DNA of 64,000 nt from Trichomonas vaginalis G3. Taxonomy: Eukaryota; Parabasalia; Trichomonadida; Trichomonadidae. The notes under the pieces were generated by a model. That model had not been told where the DNA came from, did no database searches, and saw only the letters and a list, made by a program, of their open reading frames with translations. Position 1 is the first letter of the stretch. Each line of letters starts with the position of its first letter. Of the stretch, positions 26,854-35,607 are shown piece by piece. The translations under genes and the position numbers were made by a program. The stretch spans positions 17,567,319 to 17,631,318 of the forward strand of contig NC_067206.1 in the NCBI RefSeq assembly GCF_026262505.1, given 5' to 3'.

Positions 26854-27078
26854 ATGAGCTTGTTCTTGAAGGTCATTCATGATGAAATAACTGTTGTAGA
26901 AGATGTTAGCAATTGTTCAGACATTTTGAAGCGTATAGATGATATAAGAAAGAAGTTAGATAGACCGCAAAGTGGTGAGGGCGAAGCCCGTGAGAACGCT
27001 TATGTTTCATTGACTTTCTCCAGTAACGAGAATTTTTATGAGATAATATTGAAGAGAGATGATTTTAATATGGTGTAA
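26854..27078 (+). CDS. 74-residue Maverick protein with in-frame mini-hairpin
   Basis: ATG immediately after the stop of the previous gene, and its own stop directly precedes the ATG at 27079: three genes in one packed block. MSLFLKVIHDEITVVED, then the segment PQSGEGEAREN encoded by the double mini-hairpin at 26965-26999, then a beta-like tail. The hairpin accounts for about 12 of 74 residues, so the original protein was probably near 62 residues. Unknown function. Confidence 0.55.
   Translation: MSLFLKVIHDEITVVEDVSNCSDILKRIDDIRKKLDRPQSGEGEARENAYVSLTFSSNENFYEIILKRDDFNMV
26965..26999. repeat. In-frame double mini-hairpin in the 74-residue gene
   Basis: CCGCAAAGTGG then GGGCGAAGCCC. Aligns with the copy in the polymerase gene (reverse strand of 14161-14194) over about 35 bp with substitutions that preserve the stems, and is read in the same frame (PQSGEGEARE versus PQRGEDEVHA). 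Confidence 0.7.
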
Positions 27079-27606
27079 ATGGTAGCTTGGGCAGCTTTAG
27101 GCGCAATGGGAACAAAAGCATTAGCATTTGGAGCAAAAGCACTTGGAGCTTATGACGCAGTAAATAAAATGAGTGGAGGAAGGGTTTCGAAGACATTAGA
27201 TGCAAATAAAGGGAAGATTGGAGGCTGGGTTGCAAAGAAGTTAAGATTAAATAAAATAGGGCTCATAAATAAAGCATCCAATTTGGTTGCGACTGAGTCA
27301 GAAAATGCTTTAGGAAAGGACGATGAGTTTGCAAAACACGCAAAAGACTTTAATGACCAGATGAAAGGTGAAACAATGCATTTAAATAGAGTCGATGGAA
27401 CTAAAGAAAATGTTTCTTCTCCACCAGCGGTTTATCCATACGGACCTTATGGAATGTATGGAAACCCTTACGAAAGACCATTTGACCCATTGACTGGTGG
27501 AAGTAACTGGTATCATTACGGACGAAGAAGAAAGACAGTCAAGTTGGAGACAGACGTGAAGAAAGCAACTAAAAAGAAACCAAGGAAGAGAGTTATAAAG
27601 CAATGA
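27079..27606 (+). CDS. Ala/Gly-hydrophobic N-terminus, basic C-terminus virion-type protein
   Basis: 175 residues. The N-terminus (MVAWAALGAMGTKALAFGAK) is hydrophobic and small-residue rich, reminiscent of membrane-active protein VI-like or minor capsid proteins of adeno-like viruses. A PYGPYGMYGNPYE turn-rich segment and a strongly basic tail (KKPRKRVIKQ) follow. The gene at 55978-56379 in Maverick 2 has the same sort of N-terminus and probably the same role. The 3' end enters the terminal repeat. Whole. Confidence 0.55.
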   Translation: MVAWAALGAMGTKALAFGAKALGAYDAVNKMSGGRVSKTLDANKGKIGGWVAKKLRLNKIGLINKASNLVATESENALGKDDEFAKHAKDFNDQMKGETMHLNRVDGTKENVSSPPAVYPYGPYGMYGNPYERPFDPLTGGSNWYHYGRRRKTVKLETDVKKATKKKPRKRVIKQ

Positions 27607-28239
27607 ATTCAACAGGGTGAAAAAACAGGTGAAAAAAGAGGTGAGATCTCACCACTTCACCTAAATTTATTTTTGGGCTATGTTTTCATACGTGTGAGGG
27701 TGGTGATATCATTAATTTTTAAGTTTATTTTTTATTTTATTTTATATAAATGACAGAACAAAAGCAACTCATTCGAATTCCACAGTATAACAAACATACA
27801 TTTAAACATTTATTCTTCCTTCCTGAGCATAACATGTTCTTTCAAATACATCCGAGACCAGTTGACTATACATTGACTGTGTATAAAGATAGAAATAGTT
27901 ATATCATTAAACCATACGATGACGAAGGTAAGTTATGTAAATTGTACGTTAAGAAGTTAGAGAAAGTTTATGGCTTCAAGTATGACTACAATAGGGTTAA
28001 CACTGATGATGAAGATATTGAGGAAAATTTATGAGAACATTAGTGAAGTCGTTAGTGAGAATGATAGTGAGAACGTTTATTTTTTGCATTAGTGAGCTCG
28101 TTAGTGAAAATGTTAGTGAAGTCGTTAGTGAAGTCATTAGTGAAGTCATTAGTGAAGTCAGACGGTTTTGTAAATATTTAAGGTTAAGTTGGGTAAGGTG
28201 GAACGCAGTGCCGCCGTACCCAAGATAACCATACTAACT
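27582..28239. repeat. Right terminal inverted repeat of Maverick 1
   Basis: Reverse complement of 3213-3871; includes a GGTGAGATCTCACC module (27640-27660), the 94-residue gene and the 12-bp tandem units, and ends CCATACTAACT before the ACCTT duplication. Confidence 0.95.
27750..28034 (+). CDS. 94-residue Maverick terminal-repeat protein, right copy
   Basis: Protein sequence identical to that at 3418-3702; transcribed toward the right end of the element. The preceding AT-rich TTTATTTTTTATTTTATTTTATATAA is a likely promoter. Unknown function. Confidence 0.6.
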   Translation: MTEQKQLIRIPQYNKHTFKHLFFLPEHNMFFQIHPRPVDYTLTVYKDRNSYIIKPYDDEGKLCKLYVKKLEKVYGFKYDYNRVNTDDEDIEENL

Positions 28240-28244
28240 ACCTT

Positions 28245-28757
28245 CACGGTAATGTTTCTTTTCCATTTTTTGCCATATTGGATGATATGACACGTAAAGT
28301 TCTCAAAACTAAATTATTGAAAAACAAGTCTTCCAACTCAACAGCGAAGGTTTTAAGAAAACTTTTAGAGGAGTTTATTCCTTACTGCATCTGGAACGAT
28401 AACGGCGGTGAAAACCGCGGTGAATTCGGCCAGGTTATGCAGGAAAACGGAATGGTTTGGAAGCACACCTTGCCGTATATGCCAAGACAGAACGGCAAGG
28501 TGGAGCGCCTGTGGCCAAGCTTAGAAAAGTTTTTGCCAGACGAGTTGGATGATATTCAACAAATCAAGGACTCAGTTCAGCAGTTCATTGAAAAATTTAA
28601 CAATACACCACATTTATCTCTCGATATTAATCCAAAAACGAATAGTAATTACACTCCTAACGAATTATTCGAAGTTTCAAAATTTTGGTACGAGCCAGAA
28701 ATGCAAAAATGGGAGTTATATATCAAAGACGAATGGGTCTTAGCAAAATTTGAATAA
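28245..28757 (+). pseudogene. IS3/IS481-like DDE transposase, C-terminal half
   Basis: Continues in the frame of 2664-3212 right after the second ACCTT copy. FAILDDMTRKVL, then catalytic Asp in WNDNGGENRGEF and Glu in RQNGKVERLW, with 34 residues between. The C-terminus (NNTPHLSLDINPKTN...ELFEVSKFWYEP) is the usual integrase-core tail. No stop interrupts this half. The second half of the catalytic domain is therefore separated from the first by 25 kb of Maverick. Confidence 0.85.
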
Positions 28758-28780
28758 TTACATCATTTTAAATGACTACT

Positions 28781-29233
28781 AAACGATTTTATTTATGATC
28801 AAATTTTATATATTTTTTGGATCAAATCCATTTTAATAGAATTTATATACTATTCATCTATTAGTAAACACTACCGTATATTATTTTTTAAGCTATCTTA
28901 TTTTTTGAACTTTTATTCAAATCTTTGGTCGCAAGAAGAATTGCATGATAAATAAAAACATTTAATCAAAGTCAATTTTATTTTTCATATTCAAATGGAC
29001 TGAGTGTTAACATTTAACATTTTTTGCTAATTGTCGTCAAAAATTAGGCGTAAAGCAAAAATTGATATTTCATATGGTTTTATGATAGATAAGCATTATA
29101 TTCACACTCATTATATTCGTAAATTTTGAGGTTTATCCTTCGCTTTTAAGATCATTGAATTTGATTTTTATATAAAATAGTTATATATTAGAAAATAATA
29201 TGAGTTTATATGATATTATTTTTCAGAAGATTT
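28781..29233. repeat. Right inner inverted repeat of the IS3-like transposon
   Basis: Reverse complement of 2112-2565 with scattered substitutions. Ends TTTTTCAGAAGATTT. Confidence 0.85.
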
Positions 29234-29388
29234 TGTGTTCTACTTCAAAATTTTATTTTTTATTAAAAAGAATCTTTACAAAATATACATTTACTTTAAT
29301 TAATATTTAAAAACGTGCTCTATCAAAAGTTCCAAAAATTCAATATTTTAGCTTTTCTGAGGTGTCACTTTTGATGAATTTCTGTTTA

Positions 29389-30130
29389 CAACAAATCGTG
29401 ATTAAAAAAATTGGTTGCGGTTTTTCCTAATCAAAAAACCAATTTTCGAATTAAAAAGTTGATTTTCTAAAACCCCATTAATGCTAAAAATTTTGGCATA
29501 CACTCTTCACGACATGGATCGTGTAAGTCGGATTTTCCAAAGAAATAATTATCTTGGTAATTTGATTAAGTCTTTGACAAAACAACGCCAAATATTGCTA
29601 ATATAGTATTTTTAACTTGTTGGAAATGTATTTATGCATAAATAAATTTTTATAATTACAAATTCTAAATAATAAACAATATTTATCTACATAGGATGCT
29701 ATTTTGAGAAAATGTATTGTTATAAACAGACTTTATTGAATTGTTATTCCTTAATGGATATTATTTTCACGAAATATCAAATATCGATAATCAAAGTTAA
29801 TAAGTATCCTTTTCTATTTATTTATATGCATTATTCTATATATATACAGGTATATATTGAAGTATTAATGGAAATTTGATCTAAAGATCCAGAAAATTAT
29901 GAGGCAGTATATATGTACAGCTGCATTATTAAGGTTCTCTATGTATGAACATTAATTGTCGAAAGAAGTTTAGCTTAGATATGATGGTTAGAGTTAATAC
30001 ACTTCTCAAAGTTGGAAGATATACCTTTTCTTTTAGATAAAATGTCAAGGTATATTGAGAAAGTTAAGAAAGTAACAAAATCAGATTTTTTAAAAAAATT
30101 GTGGGGGTTAGATACGTTATTAATAACAAA
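29389..30130. other. Intergenic DNA upstream of the DM10 gene
   Basis: AT-rich; no confident gene. On the plus strand a short coding-like reading (for example LDKMSRYIEKVKKVTKSDF at about 30037-30093) is open for only some 30 codons and lacks recognisable homology; it may be gene debris. No clear TCAYTW initiator close to the 30131 ATG. Confidence 0.4.
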
Positions 30131-31918
30131 ATGACTCTTCCTCTTCTTCCGGGTCACACATTCCCTGACCCAACACAAACACGTTTCCACAAGAGCCAAG
30201 CTCTTGTTTTTGAGAATGGTGGCATGGCTATTCACGAGAATGCTCCAGGTATCGGCGGCACACTACTTCCAGGACAGTTACCACCAAAAGAAGCCATCAG
30301 CAGCACAACAATATACAATCAAGCTATGGGCGACAGCAACCAGGAAGGAGAAACAGTTCCTGCTTGGGTTGCATTTGGTTCACAAGTTTTACGTTTTTAC
30401 GGCTACTTCAAGGAACCTGTTTTCAGCAGTCAGGAGGAGACATATCGCGTTCGCAAAGTTAAAATCTTATTCTTCTTAGAGGATGATACCATCGAAATTG
30501 TCGAACCACGCGTTAAGAACAGCGGTATTCCACAAGGTACATTCCTTCGCCGTCACCGTGCCAAGAAGGACGATGATAGCTATGTTAATGTTGGCGACTT
30601 TCACATTGGCGAAGAATTTTCACTTTACGGTCGTGTTTACTTCATTCAGGAAGCAGACAAATTCACACACGAATTCTTGGACAAACTTAATCGCGACGGC
30701 CGTACAGACGAAACTATTCCAGACGATCCATACATCCAAAAGCGCACACTTGTTGAATACAACGAAACACATCGAAACAGAGGTGTTCCTAAGCCAGAGA
30801 TGCTTAAGCTCCGCCAGTTCCTTGCCAACGATGGTCATGTTCTTCGTTTCTACGCTACATGGGATAACCGCGACCGTCCATTTGGCGATTTGCGTCAGTT
30901 TGTTATTCACTACTACTTATCTGATGATACTATGGAAGTTCTTGAAGTTCGTCACCAAAATGATGGTCGTGATCCAGTTCCATCCTTTGTCAAACGTGGC
31001 CAAATTCCAAAGCGTCTTCTTTCACTCAGCGAGAATGATCCACGTTTCCTTCCAGCTGAGAACTACTTCCGACCAACAGATCTTCACATTGGCGACGACA
31101 TCCAGATTCTTGGCCGCACAATGCACATCTTCGACTGCGATCCATACACACGCAACTGGTACATCGAGAACATGGGCTACAGTGCAGAAGAAATGTCACC
31201 TGTTGCACATGAAACAGTCGAAGACAAGCCAACACAAGTCAAATTCGAAGTTCCACCTCCATCTCTTATTGGCAGTGATGAAGACACGCTTAGATCATGC
31301 ATCTCCCTTCATCCAAAGCCAGCACCAAAGGACCAAGTCAAACTTCTCAAGCACAGCAACGATATTCTTCGTTTCAAGTGCCACATGGTCACTCGCAACA
31401 GCGTTGATGCAAGCCGCAGCTTCATTCTCACATACTTCATGGCTGATGACACAATCCAAGTCTTCGAACCACCTGCTCGTAACAGCGGAATCATTGCAGG
31501 TAAATGGCTTCAACGCACTAAACTCACTAATCCAGATACAGGAAAGCCATTCCAAGCCAGCGATTTCGAGATTGGAAAAGTCCTTACAATCAACTGCAGC
31601 AAGTTCCAACTTGATGAAGCTACTGAGTACGCGCTTTCATTCATGGAAGCAGATCCAGACAGCTTCCCACAGGCAGACTTGAACCGCATTGTTACAGATT
31701 TCCGCGCAGGTCTTAAGCAGAGTGGAAAAGATGCAACTGATTTGTTCAAGAAGTTCGCTAGTAACAACAAGATCGATGTTAAAGGTCTTCAGTCTATCTT
31801 CGAGGCTATTGGTCTTAGCATCAATGTTCATGAAGCTATCACAATCTTCCGCCGCTACAGCACTGAATCAAAACCAACGTCACTTAATATTCGCGACTAT
31901 TTGTCATTTGCCCAATAA
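30131..31918 (+). CDS. Three-DM10 domain axonemal protein (EFHC1/EFHC2/Rib72-like)
   Basis: 595 residues, ATG at 30131 (MTLPLLPGHTFPDPTQ). Three DM10 domains at about residues 80-190, 235-360 and 410-525 each show the L/ILRFYG-type first strand, an F-x-Y-x-x-DDT-x-E/Q-V/I-x-E-x-R core and the DFHIG/DLHIG/DFEIG motif (GDFHIGEEF, TDLHIGDDI, SDFEIGKVL). The C-terminal about 55 residues (DLFKKFASNNKIDVKGLQSI) look like a degenerate EF-hand pair. This layout is that of EFHC1/Rib72, a microtubule inner protein of flagellar doublets, consistent with a flagellate. Codon use is more GC-rich at third positions than the neighbouring elements. A TAAA follows the stop, as expected of the Trichomonas polyadenylation signal. 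Confidence 0.95.
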   Translation: MTLPLLPGHTFPDPTQTRFHKSQALVFENGGMAIHENAPGIGGTLLPGQLPPKEAISSTTIYNQAMGDSNQEGETVPAWVAFGSQVLRFYGYFKEPVFSSQEETYRVRKVKILFFLEDDTIEIVEPRVKNSGIPQGTFLRRHRAKKDDDSYVNVGDFHIGEEFSLYGRVYFIQEADKFTHEFLDKLNRDGRTDETIPDDPYIQKRTLVEYNETHRNRGVPKPEMLKLRQFLANDGHVLRFYATWDNRDRPFGDLRQFVIHYYLSDDTMEVLEVRHQNDGRDPVPSFVKRGQIPKRLLSLSENDPRFLPAENYFRPTDLHIGDDIQILGRTMHIFDCDPYTRNWYIENMGYSAEEMSPVAHETVEDKPTQVKFEVPPPSLIGSDEDTLRSCISLHPKPAPKDQVKLLKHSNDILRFKCHMVTRNSVDASRSFILTYFMADDTIQVFEPPARNSGIIAGKWLQRTKLTNPDTGKPFQASDFEIGKVLTINCSKFQLDEATEYALSFMEADPDSFPQADLNRIVTDFRAGLKQSGKDATDLFKKFASNNKIDVKGLQSIFEAIGLSINVHEAITIFRRYSTESKPTSLNIRDYLSFAQ

Positions 31919-32372
31919 ATTTCTTTTTTATGCTTTTTTTGAATTAAACATTTATTATTATATTATTATCAAATTAATTGATCTTCTTTTCTTTAATTTT
32001 ATTATGCCTTAGTCATTCTATGTATGTGCAGCGAGGAAAAGTTCTCTTGAGGGCATTATTTTTTGAATTTTCATAGGCAAATGATATGAAACATGGTATT
32101 CGAATGGTCTTGGACTTAAGGTCCGAGGCCAGTGCACAAAGTCAACAGGCCATTGTGGTGGTGCTCTTTATTTCGACCAAAAGAAAGACCAAATAAATGG
32201 TTTCTACAATTAGTATTCTTTATTTATATTTTCAAGACTTAATTTTGATATTTTTAATCTACATGTATCAAACTTTATAAAGTATAATCTTTGAGTCATG
32301 ACTATCTGAAATTGAGAAGATGTAATCTTTCGGAATTTTTTTGAATACTTGTTATCACTTCACTTATTTATA
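31919..32372. other. Intergenic DNA between DM10 gene and profilin
   Basis: A less AT-rich patch at about 32005-32205 includes GGTCTTGGACTTAAGGTCCG, which can fold locally, and a short 36-codon reading starting ATGAAACATGGTATTCGAAT. I could not match this to a tRNA, snRNA or snoRNA; it may be an RNA gene or gene debris. The rest is AT-rich. Confidence 0.35.
32355..32372 (+). promoter_or_regulatory. Initiator (Inr) elements of profilin
   Basis: Two overlapping TCACTT motifs (32355-32360 and 32360-32365) 8-13 bp upstream of the ATG fit the Trichomonas Inr consensus TCA(+1)Y(T/A), which sets the transcription start very near the start codon. Confidence 0.75.
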
Positions 32373-32741
32373 ATGTCGTGGAGCGATCAGCTTGTCCAAC
32401 TCAAGACAGAATCAACTGGCTGCGCCATCATCACACAGCAGGGTGCCCTTTGCGCTAAGGAAGGCACATGGAAGGCCACACAGGATGAACTCCTTAAGTA
32501 CATCACATACTTCACAGAACCATCCCCAGCTCTCTCTGGCCTTTACTTTGGTGGCGAGAAGTACATCTGCAACCAGGCTAACACAGAGATGGTCTTCGCT
32601 ATGAAGGCCAAGCAGGCTGTTGTCCTCCAGAAGACAAAGACACTCATCATCGCCGGCTACACAGATGGCCAGTTCCATCCAGCTGCCCTCTCTGCCTCCG
32701 TCGGCAAGGTTGCTCAGTATCTTACATCCTCCAACCTCTAA
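32373..32741 (+). CDS. Profilin
   Basis: 122 residues, within the usual range of profilins. MSWSDQLVQLKTESTGCAII with the conserved N-terminal W and the C-terminal TLIIAGYTDGQ then VGKVAQYLTSSNL helix are diagnostic. It binds monomeric actin and proline-rich ligands and controls filament assembly in the cytoplasm. Strong codon bias toward C-ending codons indicates high expression. The stop TAA is followed by AG, giving a TAAA-type polyadenylation signal overlapping the stop. Single exon. Confidence 0.93.
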   Translation: MSWSDQLVQLKTESTGCAIITQQGALCAKEGTWKATQDELLKYITYFTEPSPALSGLYFGGEKYICNQANTEMVFAMKAKQAVVLQKTKTLIIAGYTDGQFHPAALSASVGKVAQYLTSSNL

Positions 32742-33368
32742 AGAGTTTCTACGGAAAGAATATTAAGCAATTTTAACTTTTTTTACTTTACAAGTATTTT
32801 TTACTATCATGGTATTGCTTTACTTCATTGGCGAAGTAATTTTCTTTATGAGAAAGTTTATCTTGGTATTTGGTCCGATTCAATTTCGTTGTTTGAGGTA
32901 CCAGGATCTATTATAATTAATTCACGTAGGATAAATTACTTGTGAGTTAAATATTATCACATATATTCAATGCTTTTTCCTTATATGAATGTCAATTATT
33001 TAAAATACTCAGTTTTGAATGACTGTGATAACAAAAACATTACTAAGTCAATCCAATGCTACTAAAATTTGTGTATTTGCAAGAAGCTAAATACAATTTC
33101 GAACATTTCTATTAACCAAAAGACGGCTTTTTCTTTAAAAAAATGTTTTTATGCGTATTATCATTCATTCTTGAAGGAAAAAAACATTTAGAAATGATGG
33201 CAATCAATCTTCTAAAATCGAATCAAATCAAAAACTATTGAAGTAAGCTCTGATTTCTTGGTATTTAAACATTAACACTTCAATAAAGTAATTTGTTATA
33301 GTATAACTCTTTTTTATTCCTTCATTGTCTCTTTTGGCGATTTCTTGAATTTTTATTTTTTTTTCAAG
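32742..33368. other. Intergenic DNA between profilin and Tctex1 gene
   Basis: AT-rich, no gene, RNA or repeat recognised. A TCATTG near 33324 only loosely resembles an initiator. Confidence 0.45.
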
Positions 33369-33770
33369 ATGGAAGAGGAAGATTACTTTTTTGCTGAAGA
33401 AGAAGCGGAAGAAGACGTTTATGTAGAAAGTGACAAACGAAAGGGCTTAGAACCTTTGAGAATTGCTGAAATTCGAACAATAATGGAACAAGAAATTAAA
33501 TTTGGACTCAATAATCAAACATATAGTCAAGAAAAGGCACCTGAAATTGCAAAAATAGTTTCTAATAATGTTTTAACAAGAATACAAGACTTTGGAGCAC
33601 CAAATTGGAAATATTTAACAAATTCTATTATTTTACCAAAAAATCAAACAGATATTGATTGCTATAGTGTTAATTTATGGGATGATGACGATGACTATAT
33701 AGTTGTTTCACAAACAAACGATACAATTCGTTATACAATGACTTTATGGGGTATTTCATGCGAGATTTAA
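33369..33770 (+). CDS. Tctex1/DYNLT-type dynein light chain
   Basis: 133 residues, ATG at 33369. After an acidic N-terminus (MEEEDYFFAEEEAEEDVYVE) the Tctex1 fold runs from about residue 30: helices around YSQEKAPEIAKIVSNNVLTRI, then beta strands (KYLTNSIILPKN, CYSVNLWDDDDDYIVVSQ, TIRYTMTLWGIS). The N-W/W-D-x-x-x-D strand motif is typical of the family. It links cargo or regulators to dynein in cytoplasm or flagellum. Length matches the family. Confidence 0.8.
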   Translation: MEEEDYFFAEEEAEEDVYVESDKRKGLEPLRIAEIRTIMEQEIKFGLNNQTYSQEKAPEIAKIVSNNVLTRIQDFGAPNWKYLTNSIILPKNQTDIDCYSVNLWDDDDDYIVVSQTNDTIRYTMTLWGISCEI

Positions 33771-35566
33771 CCAAAGAAATACATAATTTAAAGTATATAA
33801 CTCGAAATTGTTACAAATTTGATTAATATCAATTAAATTATTCAAGATCTGTTCACTAATGTCATGATTTTGATCGCAGTTAATTTCTATGCGATCTTCT
33901 CATTGAACGTTTGAGATTTGAATGAATTAATTTACAATGATACATAAAACAAATTGATTTAATCCACGTGACAGAACACGGCCTGAATTTGATCATGAAG
34001 TTATCAAATCCAGATACCTAATCTATTTTATTTAACAAATTACAAATAAAATTTTATTTTGAACATTTTATCGGCAATATAGGCTGAACAAGATTAGTTT
34101 GATATTACAATGAGATCAACATAATGTAATTTTCATAAAATGTATTTGTTTTTATTTTTTTAAACATTATTAAGAAATTTACTTCTACGAATCCAAAAAG
34201 AATACCATAAACCTTCTGGAATCATGACAGATTGCATAGTTGATCTCTATGAAGATCAAGTAACCATATAAAGTTGCCTCAAAATCTCGATTGAAAGACA
34301 TTGAATTTAGTTTTGAGAAGACTGTTTTTCATTTTGAGAATTATTAATTAGCATATAATTATAATCATATTGTATGAAGTTATCAATTCTCTTAAATTTT
34401 GAAAGCTTAAGAAATTTAAAAGCACAAACAAATATATATTATTAAAATCATGGTATTGATCAATTTGAAAAATTTTGAAATTTTGAATACGAATTTTAAT
34501 GTAAACTTTAATAGTTGTAACAGAATAGGAAACATCACAGATGGCAACTTAGATTAATGAAAAGTTGGAATTTTTTCAATAAAATTTTATTCATGAAAAA
34601 AGATGCATGAAATACAATAATAGTAATATAGATACGTTATACAACATGTTCAATAAGTGATCACTATAAGCATAATAGCTTTAAACAAAATAATCATATC
34701 AAAATTTGTATCTGTAAGCAGCAAGAGTGTTATATCCTAATATTAGGTGTAACTACTTATTATACAATGAATACAATATAATGCATTGATTAATAGGCTA
34801 AAGAAAAAAAATTATATCCTTCAATTTGGACAATCCGAAATTTTTCTTAATTAATTGAATTAAATATACATTAATTTACAATCGAGTGATATCAGCGAGA
34901 AACTTATATGCACGTTTAACTTTATCAGATTTCAAATGAAAACATGGATTTCATTGCATGTTTTTCAATACTAGCTCCAGAAAAATGATACAAAGATGAA
35001 TAAATAGTAATGTCCCTAAAATAAGGTACAAAACAAAAAATTATCAACAATATACTTAATTTCGGCTATTATGATAAAAAGTGAATATGTCAAAAACATT
35101 TATTCCATCATCTTGTTATCTGTACCTCACCACGGACTAATATGAAGAGAGATCAATTTCCAAAATTTTACCAAAAAGAGATTAGGCCTAATTTTTATGG
35201 CCAATCTTTATGATTTGTTATACAGATACTAGATCTACTACTCCCCAAAACAATTCATTTTTTGAATGGCCCCCTTTTTAGGCCTTCATTTTATGAAAAA
35301 TGCCAATATTATACGATTATTAATATATTTATTTTTTTGTTCTCAATAAAGGTATTCAAAAGTCAATATAAACCATTCAAAATTGAGAGGAAACTCATTG
35401 AGAGGCTCGGAATTCGAGTAGTGAGGAAGGGTAAATTTTGAGAGCCAAAATTTCAAATCCCCTTAATATTTCAAAGCCCTTCTACTTAGATTTTGTGACT
35501 ACCTTAATATCAAATTACATGTCACCGACTAAATCAGGAGCTTATTAACTTCATATCGAGGAAAAA
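33771..35566. other. 1.8-kb AT-rich intergenic region
   Basis: No open frame above noise and no recognisable RNA gene. A TCATATCG at 35551-35558 could be the initiator of the following gene (TCATA fits TCA-Y-W), 16 bp before an ATG at 35567. Confidence 0.5.
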
Positions 35567-35607
35567 ATGAAATGCGGTATTCGTAAAATTTTCGGAACTA
35601 TTTTGTG

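Larger units (their letters stand above)
3213..28239. mobile_element. Maverick/Polinton 1
   Basis: The element begins AGTTAGTATGG and ends CCATACTAACT, with inverted repeats at 3213-3871 and 27582-28239 and a perfect 5-bp target duplication ACCTT at 3208-3212 and 28240-28244. It sits inside a DDE transposase gene. Family-defining parts are a major capsid protein, a packaging ATPase, penton/minor-capsid-like proteins and a protein-primed polymerase B; only an integrase tail is seen. Later insertions account for roughly 7 kb: a mariner (23813-25114), element A (3944-5114), element B (16307-19025) and element C (about 5402-6829). Terminal repeats differ at only a handful of sites, so it is young. 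Several genes look whole, but the polymerase and a few others are broken (in all more than ten breaks), so the element is a fossil. Confidence 0.95.
1946..29388. mobile_element. Outer transposon enclosing the IS3-like transposase and Maverick 1 (element D)
   Basis: A 26-bp perfect inverted repeat lies at 1946-1971 and 29363-29388; its core is CAGAAATTCATCAAAAGTGA. It matches the ends of elements A and B (AGAATTT-CGAAAAAGTGACA). Inside it lies a second, longer inverted pair, 2112-2565 and 28781-29233, about 454 bp and nearly identical, bracketing the transposase split by Maverick 1. The inner pair has no convincing short target duplication, so either the outer 26-bp repeats are the real ends and the DNA between has diverged, or one transposon sits in another. 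No clean long duplication outside the 26-bp repeats was found; the flanks are only vaguely alike. Confidence 0.5.

Noticed and set aside
2112-29233. Short target duplication for the inner inverted repeats
   Set aside because: Flanks (GAATG and TGTGT) do not match; therefore the ends of the IS3-like transposon are left open.
30483-31682. A 399-codon frame overlapping the DM10 gene
   Set aside because: Shadow of the GC-rich third positions of the real gene; composition (Ser/Thr/His/Phe) is typical of a shifted frame.
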